From positions 39,471 through 103,470 of the forward strand of contig JAFYMP010000086.1 in the NCBI GenBank assembly GCA_017556585.1: 64,000 bases of DNA. The letters are read 5' to 3'. This DNA is from Bacteroidaceae bacterium. Its GTDB lineage: Bacteria > Bacteroidota > Bacteroidia > Bacteroidales > Bacteroidaceae. Shown here in pieces: positions 47,892 to 55,625 of this stretch. The position numbers and the translations under genes were made by a program. The number at the start of each line of letters is the position of its first letter. Position 1 is the first letter of the stretch. The notes beneath the pieces are model-generated. The model was not told the DNA's origin, did not search any database, and saw only the letters and a list, made by a program, of their open reading frames with translations.

Positions 47892-48464
47892 ATGAAGAAA
47901 ACAAGTATTGATAACTCAATAGCAGACGATGCCATAGCAGAAATGCTATGCAATGATAGTCGTGCAGAGTACGCACTGCGTCTTATTATGCAGAAATATG
48001 GCGAGCCACTATATTGGCATATACGCCGTATGGTTGTTGTTCACGATGATGCAGAAGATGCTCTTCAAGAGACAATGTTAAACGTTTACAAGTATAGGAA
48101 TACCTATTCTAAAGAGTTTGCATTGTCATCTTGGTTATACAAGATTGCTACAAACGAAAGCTTAAAGCTTCTTAAGAACAGAGCAGGTTTTATGCAGTCT
48201 GTTGATGATTTAGGTGATTCTTTGAAAAACAGTGTAAGCGAAGAATCTTCGCCCGATGCAGATAAAACAGTAGTTTTGTTGCAAGAGGCAATAGCATTAT
48301 TGCCTATCAAGCAAAAGACAGTTTTCAACTTGCGTTATTATGATGAAATGAGTTACGAAGAGATTCATCATATAACCGGCGATAGCATCAATACACTGAA
48401 AACAAACTATCACTATGCAGTGAATAAAATTAAAGAGTATATTACTGAACATTCGTTATTATGA
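47892..48464 (+). CDS. ECF-type RNA polymerase sigma factor
   Basis: A 190-residue sigma-70 family protein of extracytoplasmic-function size. Region 2 is seen as HDDAEDALQETMLNVYKYRNTY and SSWLYKIATNESLKLL (about residues 55-95), and region 4 as LPIKQKTVFNLRYYDEMSYEEI with the helix-turn-helix (about 135-185). Its stop overlaps the next start by 4 bp (TTATGA). No TAnnTTTG box lies in the short upstream gap, which would fit autoregulation by the ECF factor itself. The linked downstream proteins are its probable regulator and target. Confidence 0.93.
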   Translation: MKKTSIDNSIADDAIAEMLCNDSRAEYALRLIMQKYGEPLYWHIRRMVVVHDDAEDALQETMLNVYKYRNTYSKEFALSSWLYKIATNESLKLLKNRAGFMQSVDDLGDSLKNSVSEESSPDADKTVVLLQEAIALLPIKQKTVFNLRYYDEMSYEEIHHITGDSINTLKTNYHYAVNKIKEYITEHSLL

Positions 48465-48787
48465 TTGATTTAGAAAAGATTGGTCGCGAGATGCCGTACA
48501 AGATGCCCGACCATTTTATTGAAAATCTAACGGAGAGGGTGATTGCCGAAGTTAAACAGCCGGCAAAGAAGAAGAGCCCTATCTATCTCTACATAGCTGC
48601 AGCAGCGAGTGCGGCCGCTATGGTGCTATTGTTGTTGAATCCATTTAATATTGGAACTATGGGAATTCCCGATTACGAAAACATTTCAGAGTGCAAAAGT
48701 ATTGATGAAATGTTCCAGACAATGTCTGCCGACGATTTGGGAATCTATTCAATGATGACAAATTATTACGGAGAATCAACATTATGA
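48461..48787 (+). CDS. small single-pass membrane protein, probable anti-sigma factor
   Basis: A 108-residue protein with a cytoplasmic head (GREMPYKMPDHFIENLTERVIAEV, residues 8-31), a single membrane segment at about 40-62 and a short periplasmic tail ending in GESTL. This size and topology, directly after an ECF sigma gene with ATGA overlap, is common in Bacteroidales and suggests an anti-sigma role. No ASD zinc motif is visible. The role is inferred from context and topology only. Confidence 0.65.
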   Translation: MIDLEKIGREMPYKMPDHFIENLTERVIAEVKQPAKKKSPIYLYIAAAASAAAMVLLLLNPFNIGTMGIPDYENISECKSIDEMFQTMSADDLGIYSMMTNYYGESTL

Positions 48788-49404
48788 AACGTCTTCTTCT
48801 TATAATAACCCTGTTTGTGGCTGTTATACTTTGTTCAACATCTGCATTTGCGCAAGATAAGATGAACGAAGAGATGCTTAATGCCCAATTGAGGTTCATT
48901 AAGGAGAATGCAGATTTATCTAAACGCGAATATCAGAAATTTGCAAAGATTTATATAGAGTACAATGAACAACTGTTTGAGTTAAATAAAAATCAGCAGA
49001 AACAGGTTCATGACGGTATAGTTCCATTTATGTTTGGTGCACCATCTTCTGCCAATAGTGAATACATGAAGAAGTGGAAAGAGATAAACGACGATTATCT
49101 GGAAAAACTAAGTGAAGCTTTACCCGATAGTACAAGAGCAAAGATAGGTAAAGCGCAATGGGAATTGGGACAGAAATTCTGGTCACAATTAGCAGAGCGT
49201 AATAAACAAGTAATGGAGAGACAGATGCAGAATATGCAGATGTTCCAGCAGATGGTATGGAAAGAGATGGCCGAAAGAAGATTTGAATGGAGACGTAACT
49301 TTAAAGAGGGATGGCAAATTCCTGATTCAGTAGTACCATTCCCCGGCAGGCCTCAATGGTTTCACCATACTCCGCCCCCAACAGGAATACCTTTTTACAA
49401 ATAA
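48784..49404 (+). CDS. helical periplasmic protein in the sigma-factor operon
   Basis: A 206-residue exported protein: signal peptide ending AFAQ (about residue 24), then an alpha-helical body rich in Glu, Lys and Gln (NADLSKREYQKFAKIYIEYNEQLFELNKNQQ), a Met/Gln-rich helix (MERQMQNMQMFQQMVW) and a proline-rich C-terminus. It resembles Spy/CpxP-like periplasmic sensors in size and composition, but I do not see the LTxxQ motifs that define that family. It overlaps the putative anti-sigma gene by 4 bp, so a sensing role in this three-gene system is plausible. Function unassigned. Confidence 0.62.
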   Translation: MKRLLLIITLFVAVILCSTSAFAQDKMNEEMLNAQLRFIKENADLSKREYQKFAKIYIEYNEQLFELNKNQQKQVHDGIVPFMFGAPSSANSEYMKKWKEINDDYLEKLSEALPDSTRAKIGKAQWELGQKFWSQLAERNKQVMERQMQNMQMFQQMVWKEMAERRFEWRRNFKEGWQIPDSVVPFPGRPQWFHHTPPPTGIPFYK

Positions 49405-49437
49405 TAATTGGTTGGTATTTAATAAGTAGTTATTTAG

Positions 49438-49471
49438 AAGCAGATCTTTAGTGATAAAGGTCTGCTTTGCT
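49438..49471 (+). terminator. terminator of the sigma-factor operon
   Basis: A 13-bp stem with one T-G pair (49438-49450 with 49455-49467), a GTGA loop and a short T-rich tail (TGCTTTG). Confidence 0.65.
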
Positions 49472-49496
49472 TTGTGTTTTGTATCTATTTTTTGAT

Positions 49497-49504
49497 TACA
49501 TTTG
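49497..49504 (+). promoter_or_regulatory. -7 box of the CotH-family gene
   Basis: TACATTTG, perfect TAnnTTTG, with a TTTG at 49471-49474 (22-bp spacer, slightly long). It is 41 bp before the ATG. Confidence 0.6.
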
Positions 49505-49544
49505 CATCATTGTAATTAGAATAATAATTAATTAGATAAACAGT

Positions 49545-52004
49545 ATGAGAACTTACAGGTTGTTCGTAGGAGTATTGGTAACCTTTATGTGTGGAAATCT
49601 CTTTTCACAGCATACAGGACTTACTCAGGAATTGTATATTAACGAAATTATGCAATCCACATTTGGAGGAACATTAGACAGATTAAAAGAGTATCCTGAC
49701 GGCTGGGTCGAGATTTACAATCCGGGACCAAATGATATATCATTGCAAGATTACAGAATAGGTAAAAAGAATAAGTTCAGTAAGGCATATTCCTTACCAA
49801 ACTATACCATTCCGGCAGGTGGTTATCACGTAATATTGTGTGACAAGGAGGATTTGGTTTCATATTCCACAACATACCCCGATGTTGTAAGAGAAATTCA
49901 TACAGACTTCCGTATTTCAACCGACGAAGATGGTGGTCTGTATCTATTTAACCCTTCCGGTGAATTGGTGGATTCTGTACATATACCTAAAATGATTGCA
50001 ATGAACGTAGGCTATGGACGTCTTACTGATGGCGCCGATTCTATAGGCTATGAACTACAGGTTACAAGAGGTACTGCCAATGGTGGCGGACACGGAAAGA
50101 TACTACCAGATCCAAGTCTAAGCTTGGATAGCTGGGCCAGCGAAAAAGGCGAAGCACTCAGTGTTCGTGCACTGCGTATAAGAGCAATGCCCGATGGTTC
50201 ACCGGTTCCCGATAATTTAGTAGTTAGAATTACCACTAATGGTACAGAACCTTGTGATACAAGCTATATACTGGATAAATATGGTATGCTTATTACCAGA
50301 AATATGGTTTTCAAAGCAGCTGTTTTCTGCGAAGGATACATCACTCCACCTGCAGTTACCAGAACATTTATATTGCATAACAGAGACATCTCTTTGCCTA
50401 TAGTATCGTTAGTAATGGACGAAGATGATCTCTATTCACAGGATTATGGAATTATAACAAATAACAATACAAATAGTTCCAGAAATAACTGGCGTCGTCC
50501 TGCAGTATTCGACTATTTTGGTCGTGGAGGAATGGCAACACTATTACATCAGCCTTCTGAAGTAAGAATTAGCGGTGCATATTCAAGAGAAGCTGCTCTA
50601 AAATCTATGATTATATATGCCGATAAACGATTTGGAACAGAAGATTTCTTTAAAAGATCGTTTTGGAGTGTAACACGTCCGGATTCAAGAAGAGCAAAAT
50701 CTATCTCTATACGAAACTCCGGAAATGATTTTGGAAATTCAATGTTCCGCGACGCAGTTGCACAGCAGGTAATGGGTATGAATACCGATTTGGATTGGAT
50801 GGCAGCTCAACCTATAATATTCTATCTGAATGGAGAATACAAAGGTATTATGAACTTGCGTGAACGTGGTAACGAAGACAATGTCTGGACGCACCATGAT
50901 GGATTAGAAGATCTCACGCTAATTGAAAACTTCCAGTTGAAAGAGGGCGATTATCAGGAATACCTTGATTTTGTAGATTTCTATTCACAGCCGGGACATA
51001 CATTAGAAGAATTCAATGAAGTAATGGATGTGGTAGAATATACCAATATGATGATAACCAATATCTACCAGAGCAATACCGACTTTCCGGGTAATAACAA
51101 TGTAATGTGGAAACCTATGGTAGAGGGCGGTCGTTGGCGCTTTATTATAAAAGATGTAGATAGAGCGTTTGGTATTTGGGGTAATTCATCGTCACAGCAA
51201 TATCTGAACTGGGTAACCAGAAAACCTTCTGATATAGGTTCTAACGAATCGGCAAATTCAGAGGAGGCAACACAGCTGTTCCGCAGTCTTATGGAAATTC
51301 CGGAATATAGAGATCTGTTTGTAGATCGTTTCTCAGTATATATGGGCGATTTCTTGAATGCATCTTATATAAACAGCTGGATAGACTGGTATCACGAACA
51401 GATGGAACCTGAATGGGACTATTTCCATACTCTCTATTCAATTAACAGTAAAGGTGGTTGGGAGAATGAAATCAATAATATGAAGAGATGGACAGGAGAA
51501 AGAACAGATAATATGTATAAACAGTTAAGAGATTACTTTGGTTTAGGTAGTCTGGTTTCTGCAAAAGTAAATGAATCTGTTTCGTCTGCATCGTATTATA
51601 ACATAACCATTAATGGTGTTCCGCTTACAAAGGGCGTGTTTGATGGTAAACTATTTGCAGGCAGAGAATATCTGTTTGATGGCGACTATAACGATACAAA
51701 GTATGATGTAATAGGATGGGAAGTAACAACTCAGAGTGCTTCCGGTACCTGGAATACCCAGCAGTACTTTGAAGAACAACTAACATACATTATTCCTGAA
51801 GGAACAAAGTCATTCAGTATCAATTCTATTCTTGGTACAAATGGAATAGAAGAGAATGTAACAGAGGATGTAATAAAGATAGTAAATACCGTTTATTACA
51901 ATGCTCAAGGTATTAGTTCAGACGTTCCATTTAAAGGTCTTAACAATGTAAAACATACTCTACAAGACGGTAGAATAGTAATAGAAAAACAATACATCAA
52001 ATAA
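49545..52004 (+). CDS. secreted lamin-tail / CotH-kinase family protein
   Basis: An 819-residue protein with a signal peptide (cleavage near LFSQ). Residues about 28-165 form a lamin-tail (LTD) beta-sandwich (LYINEIMQS...GWVEIYNPG), then a chitobiase-C-like Ig domain (about 190-280), then a CotH domain (about 290-640) with YLNGEYKGIMNLRERGNEDNV and RWRFIIKDVDRAFG, the latter holding the family's catalytic Asp residues. CotH proteins are atypical protein kinases in Bacillus spores; secreted LTD-CotH fusions of Bacteroidota have no established role. The end (YYNAQGISSDVPFKGLNN) matches the tail type of the GH30 and giant proteins. It has its own promoter. Confidence 0.85.
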   Translation: MRTYRLFVGVLVTFMCGNLFSQHTGLTQELYINEIMQSTFGGTLDRLKEYPDGWVEIYNPGPNDISLQDYRIGKKNKFSKAYSLPNYTIPAGGYHVILCDKEDLVSYSTTYPDVVREIHTDFRISTDEDGGLYLFNPSGELVDSVHIPKMIAMNVGYGRLTDGADSIGYELQVTRGTANGGGHGKILPDPSLSLDSWASEKGEALSVRALRIRAMPDGSPVPDNLVVRITTNGTEPCDTSYILDKYGMLITRNMVFKAAVFCEGYITPPAVTRTFILHNRDISLPIVSLVMDEDDLYSQDYGIITNNNTNSSRNNWRRPAVFDYFGRGGMATLLHQPSEVRISGAYSREAALKSMIIYADKRFGTEDFFKRSFWSVTRPDSRRAKSISIRNSGNDFGNSMFRDAVAQQVMGMNTDLDWMAAQPIIFYLNGEYKGIMNLRERGNEDNVWTHHDGLEDLTLIENFQLKEGDYQEYLDFVDFYSQPGHTLEEFNEVMDVVEYTNMMITNIYQSNTDFPGNNNVMWKPMVEGGRWRFIIKDVDRAFGIWGNSSSQQYLNWVTRKPSDIGSNESANSEEATQLFRSLMEIPEYRDLFVDRFSVYMGDFLNASYINSWIDWYHEQMEPEWDYFHTLYSINSKGGWENEINNMKRWTGERTDNMYKQLRDYFGLGSLVSAKVNESVSSASYYNITINGVPLTKGVFDGKLFAGREYLFDGDYNDTKYDVIGWEVTTQSASGTWNTQQYFEEQLTYIIPEGTKSFSINSILGTNGIEENVTEDVIKIVNTVYYNAQGISSDVPFKGLNNVKHTLQDGRIVIEKQYIK

Positions 52005-52086
52005 CAGTAATCCAAATCTATAATGTAATATCCATAATATTTAAATGGTTTAACATCATAGAAAGAGACGGTTATATAGGAATAAG

Positions 52087-52196
52087 GGCTCAGTAGAAAA
52101 AAGGTGTGGTAAATTTGTTCAAATTCGTATCTTTGTTTCCATAAATGCAAAGATACTATTTTCGATAGATTACCCACACCTTTTTTCTACTGAGCC
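52087..52196. mobile_element. 110-bp MITE-like palindromic element
   Basis: Perfect 23-bp terminal inverted repeats (52087-52109 and 52174-52196, outer end GGCTCAGTAG) enclose 64 bp that contain a second inverted repeat, GTATCTTTG (52127-52135) with CAAAGATAC (52148-52156). Each inner arm holds a perfect -7 box TATCTTTG, one on each strand. No coding capacity. Flanks TAAG and TAAA could be an imperfect 4-bp target duplication. The ends are T-rich after the stem, so it may also work as a bidirectional terminator between the convergent CotH and dusB genes. Confidence 0.6.
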
Positions 52197-52255
52197 TAAA
52201 AACCAACTTATATTGATCGGTTTTCAAAAATCAGTTCAGTACGTTTTTATTATTT

Positions 52256-52286
52256 CAAAGGTAGAAAAGATTTTACATTGTTTCAA
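52256..52286 (-). promoter_or_regulatory. orphan leftward promoter downstream of dusB
   Basis: On the minus strand ATTG (52284-52287) and TACCTTTG (52256-52263) are 20 bp apart, a good Bacteroidota promoter. It points away from any leftward gene, toward the MITE-like element and the antisense strand of the CotH gene. Confidence 0.5.
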
Positions 52287-52295
52287 TATAATGAC

Positions 52296-53282
52296 TTAAT
52301 TTTTTTCTATTTTAAATGGTACGCTGTCAAGTATGGCAAAAAGTTCATCTAATGTACTTGCTCTAAGCATATCTATTCTGGTACGCCTGAAATCGGGTAT
52401 ATTTTTGAATATAGGACTTGCTGCAAGATGTCTTCTTATATGTATAATTCCTCTGCGTTCGTCCAGTCTGTTTATGCTATCAATGGTCTCTTGTTTTAGT
52501 ACGTTAAGTTTCCATTCAATACCGGGGTCGGGTAGTGGGTTGCCTGTTTCAAGGTAATGCTTAATCTCCTGGAATATCCAAGGACGTCCAAAACTGGCTC
52601 TGCCCACCATAATACCATCTACACCATATTTGTCAAAACACTCTTTAGCACGTTCCGGTGTAGTTATATCGCCGTTACCTATAATGGGGATAGTAATTCT
52701 GGGATTCTCTTTTACTTTGCCTATCAGAGTCCAATCTGCTTCACCTGTGTACATCTGTGCTCTTGTTCTACCATGTATGGTTAGCGCTTGAATACCACAG
52801 TCTTGTAGCTGTTCTGCCAGGGTTACTATTATTTTGCTTTCATCGTTCCAGCCTAACCTGGTTTTTACAGTTACAGGTATGTTTACTGCTTTAACAACTG
52901 CAGCTGTTATCTCAAGCATTTTGGGAATATTCTGTAGCATGCCGGCGCCACCACCTTTGCCTGCAACCTTTTTAACCGGGCACCCAAAATTCAGGTCTAA
53001 AATATCGGGTTTAGCTTGTTCTACCATCTTAGCAGCCTGAACCATGGATTCTGTGTCTCTTCCATAAATCTGTATTGCTACAGGACGTTCTTCTTCTGCT
53101 ATAGTTAACTTCTGCATGGTCTTGTTTACTTCGCGTATAAGAGCATCGCTTGAAATAAACTCTGTATATACCATATCAGTGCCAAACTGTTTACACAGCA
53201 GTCTAAACGGAAGGTCTGTTACATCTTCCATTGGTGCTAACAGCACCGGTTGGTTCCCTAAATCTATTTTGCCTATTTTCAT
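52296..53282 (-). CDS. dusB: tRNA-dihydrouridine synthase
   Basis: A 328-residue FMN-dependent TIM-barrel enzyme that reduces uridines in tRNA D-loops. Hallmarks: LLAPMEDVTDLPFRLLC, the catalytic Cys in LNFGCPVKKVAGKGGGAGML, VTVKTRLGW, IHGRTRAQMYTG and IPIIGNGDI. I start at the ATG at 53282 (MKIGKIDLG); an upstream TTG at 53297 lies before the probable -7 box (TATCTTCG, 53287-53294). It lies downstream of the terminator that ends the FAS1 gene. Confidence 0.95.
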   Translation of the reverse strand: MKIGKIDLGNQPVLLAPMEDVTDLPFRLLCKQFGTDMVYTEFISSDALIREVNKTMQKLTIAEEERPVAIQIYGRDTESMVQAAKMVEQAKPDILDLNFGCPVKKVAGKGGGAGMLQNIPKMLEITAAVVKAVNIPVTVKTRLGWNDESKIIVTLAEQLQDCGIQALTIHGRTRAQMYTGEADWTLIGKVKENPRITIPIIGNGDITTPERAKECFDKYGVDGIMVGRASFGRPWIFQEIKHYLETGNPLPDPGIEWKLNVLKQETIDSINRLDERRGIIHIRRHLAASPIFKNIPDFRRTRIDMLRASTLDELFAILDSVPFKIEKN

Positions 53283-53286
53283 GTTG

Positions 53287-53294
53287 CGAAGATA
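53287..53294 (-). promoter_or_regulatory. probable -7 box of dusB
   Basis: Minus strand TATCTTCG, one mismatch to TAnnTTTG, immediately after the FAS1 terminator and five bases before the dusB ATG. If used, the dusB message would be nearly leaderless. Confidence 0.4.
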
Positions 53295-53337
53295 CAAAAA
53301 ATAAGGTGGAATACCTTTTTTTGGTACACCACCTTAT
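53295..53337 (-). terminator. intrinsic terminator of the orphan FAS1 gene
   Basis: Stem 53301-53309 with 53329-53337 (ATAAGGTGG/CCACCTTAT), extended by an inner ACC/GGT pairing, followed on the minus strand by a T run. Confidence 0.8.
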
Positions 53338-53356
53338 TTATATATACTGTAATTAA

Positions 53357-55420
53357 TTAATAAGTGTCTTCAGGAATTATTTCGCCTGCATATACACTCT
53401 TTGGTACAATTTCAATACAGTTAAATGGACATACAGGGAATTCCTTACCAAGGTCGTCAACAAGACGAATACGTAAGTAGTAATCCTGATTGCTATACAT
53501 GAATCGTGTACTCAAGATTTTACGAACAAAGTCTTCCTGTGCACGAAGCGCTGTTCCGTTTGATGAATATGAAGCAGGACCCTTCATCCATCCACGGTTG
53601 TGCATAGCCTTGTCGTTTGCAATGATAGCATCCTTACCGCCAGCAGCTTCAAGTTCTGAATCAGGAATACCGCCTACACGAGGATCTGTTGAAGGAATAA
53701 CCAAGTTGATAGGAATATCGCATGGTTCGTCAGCACCGAATTCACCTTCGCGCAGATATACCTGAACTACACCGCGGTCAGCAGTAGAACTTGCCATTGA
53801 ACAGTAGTCCATTCTGATTTCGTATGTACCGCTTGTTGGTACAGGAGGTAATTTAACTGTTACGTCATACTGGCCAAGGATAGAGATTTCTTCGCCAAGG
53901 AAGCAGCTAAATGTATGGTTACGATAACGTACCCACATCTGTGATGCATCTGATAAATGAATGTTCTTACAGAAACCATCCAGGAAACCGTATGTATAAG
54001 CGTCAGCTGAAGATTTGTAGAATCTACCACGAGCACCGCTATTGATAAAGTCTGGTGAAAGTGACTGACACATAATTCTCATACGAGTATTCAAAACTTC
54101 TTCTCTAACAACCTTGCTATATACTACCGGTTCGTCAACATAGTGATACCAACCATTAAGAGCATCCTGTGTTGAAACAGATTCGTTTGGTGTCCAAACT
54201 CTAACACCCTTGTGTGATACACCACCATTCTTAACAGTACCTTTTCTATTTATATAGATACCACCTGTCTTAGGATTGCTAAGACGCATAATTGAATGAG
54301 GCATCATTGTTTCGTAGAACTCTTCTATATCCAGGAAGTCCCAACCGGTCATATTGCTCTTAAGTTCATCCTGTGAAACAGTAAGATTGTTGTAGCTTAA
54401 CTGTACAGGTAGGATATGATAAGAGATAAATCTGTTCAGAGGGCTCTTACGATTTTTGTAGTTGTCCGGACCGTCATACTGATCCATATCTTCCGGGAAA
54501 GCTTCGTCATAAATAGATTTTGCGTATGCTTCCAAATCTTCCAAAGTGATGTCTTCTTTGTTCTTGCCAAGAGCAACTTCAAATACAGAGTCACTAACTG
54601 CGAATACTGTAAACATGAATTTTCTCTGTGCAGGGAAAATACCTATCTGATCTGTTTCCATACCGGTATCGTAGATAACCTTTGAATATCTTGCATCTGT
54701 TGAGTCAACAGGAAGTCTTGGATATGTAGGGTCAAGATATGCTGTAAGTGAATCTTCTATACCTGTTGCATTCAAAATTCTATAGAACAATGTCAGGTTA
54801 GGATCGTTCTTGATTTCGTCAGGAAGGAATCTGTTACTTGGAGATACAACTCTATCTACAATCTGCATAACGCCATTCTGAAGAGTATCGTCACGAGCTA
54901 TGATTCTTGAATCCTTGTTGATTCTGTAGATAACTTCGTACATACCTTCTTCGTTTACAGCAGAGTCTGTTGTGTAAACCAGATATCTGTCAAGCATGTT
55001 TGGATAAGGAAGGGCACCATCTATCAAGTCTGTGCAGTAGAATGCATTGTTACAGAGATGAGTAAATGCAATGGTGTCACACTGTTCTTTTGTAAGTTGT
55101 TCTACACTTGTGATACCGTCCTTAGCATATTTTTCCTGCTGGAACATAAGAACGAATGCGTCGTTTGTTGGTGCAAAACAGGTGTACTCACCATAGGTCT
55201 TCATTTCTCCCCATACGTTTGCTTGTTTCAAGCAATAGATGAAGTCACTAAAAGTCTCTTCTCTACCTTCAAGGAATTCAGCAATTGTTTCACCGGTAAA
55301 GGTGTAGCGGTTACCAGGTGCCTGTTCCTGAAGACAGCTGTTTTGGGTGAAGCCCAAGAATAGGGCGAGAGCGGCAAAAGATGCTCTTCTCAAAAGCTTT
55401 TTAAGGCTGTTCTTTTTCAT
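53357..55420 (-). CDS. orphan FAS1 domain lipoprotein, paralogue of the one at 25714
   Basis: A 687-residue lipoprotein, lipobox QNSC (Cys29), then LQEQ. The mature N-terminus APGNRYTFTGETIAEFL and the fasciclin core TCFAPTNDAFVLMF match the 669-residue protein encoded at 25714 almost word for word, and the later VTVKLPPVPTSGTYEIRM and KGPASYSSNGTALRAQ regions align as well. No SusC or SusD is adjacent: it is monocistronic, with its own promoter and terminator, between dusB and the GH8 gene. It may supply a second surface-binding lipoprotein under different control. Confidence 0.83.
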   Translation of the reverse strand: MKKNSLKKLLRRASFAALALFLGFTQNSCLQEQAPGNRYTFTGETIAEFLEGREETFSDFIYCLKQANVWGEMKTYGEYTCFAPTNDAFVLMFQQEKYAKDGITSVEQLTKEQCDTIAFTHLCNNAFYCTDLIDGALPYPNMLDRYLVYTTDSAVNEEGMYEVIYRINKDSRIIARDDTLQNGVMQIVDRVVSPSNRFLPDEIKNDPNLTLFYRILNATGIEDSLTAYLDPTYPRLPVDSTDARYSKVIYDTGMETDQIGIFPAQRKFMFTVFAVSDSVFEVALGKNKEDITLEDLEAYAKSIYDEAFPEDMDQYDGPDNYKNRKSPLNRFISYHILPVQLSYNNLTVSQDELKSNMTGWDFLDIEEFYETMMPHSIMRLSNPKTGGIYINRKGTVKNGGVSHKGVRVWTPNESVSTQDALNGWYHYVDEPVVYSKVVREEVLNTRMRIMCQSLSPDFINSGARGRFYKSSADAYTYGFLDGFCKNIHLSDASQMWVRYRNHTFSCFLGEEISILGQYDVTVKLPPVPTSGTYEIRMDYCSMASSTADRGVVQVYLREGEFGADEPCDIPINLVIPSTDPRVGGIPDSELEAAGGKDAIIANDKAMHNRGWMKGPASYSSNGTALRAQEDFVRKILSTRFMYSNQDYYLRIRLVDDLGKEFPVCPFNCIEIVPKSVYAGEIIPEDTY

Positions 55421-55470
55421 ATTTTGGTTTTTAATTGTTAATGCAAATGATGTAAATTGTTATGTTATGT

Positions 55471-55513
55471 TGACATAAAACCATAAAAGAGTATATGTCA
55501 GCGCGTAAAGTTA
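55471..55513 (-). promoter_or_regulatory. possible promoter and inverted repeat upstream of the orphan FAS1 gene
   Basis: Minus strand TAACTTTA (55506-55513) is one base from TAnnTTTG. Just downstream, TATGTCA (55494-55500) and TGACATA (55471-55477) form an inverted repeat with a 16-nt spacer near the expected transcript start, possibly an operator or leader hairpin. Confidence 0.4.
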
Positions 55514-55573
55514 AGTAAAATATCAGTACGAAATGCGAAATAGAGTTTTTTTTTTATAATTATGTCGTTTTTT

Positions 55574-55606
55574 TAACAAAAAAGGGTGGCACATAAGTAC
55601 CACCCT
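55574..55606 (-). terminator. intrinsic terminator of the GH8 gene
   Basis: Stem GGGTGG (55584-55589) with CCACCC (55600-55605); on the minus strand it is followed by TTTTTTGTT. It lies 20 bp after the GH8 stop. Confidence 0.78.
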
Positions 55607-55625
55607 GTCTATTTTCTATCTTTTT

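Noticed and set aside
52110-52173. Gene remnant (transposase) inside the palindromic element
   Set aside because: The 64-bp interior has no frame of any length and is itself palindromic, so it is better described as a MITE-like or terminator element than as a decayed IS.
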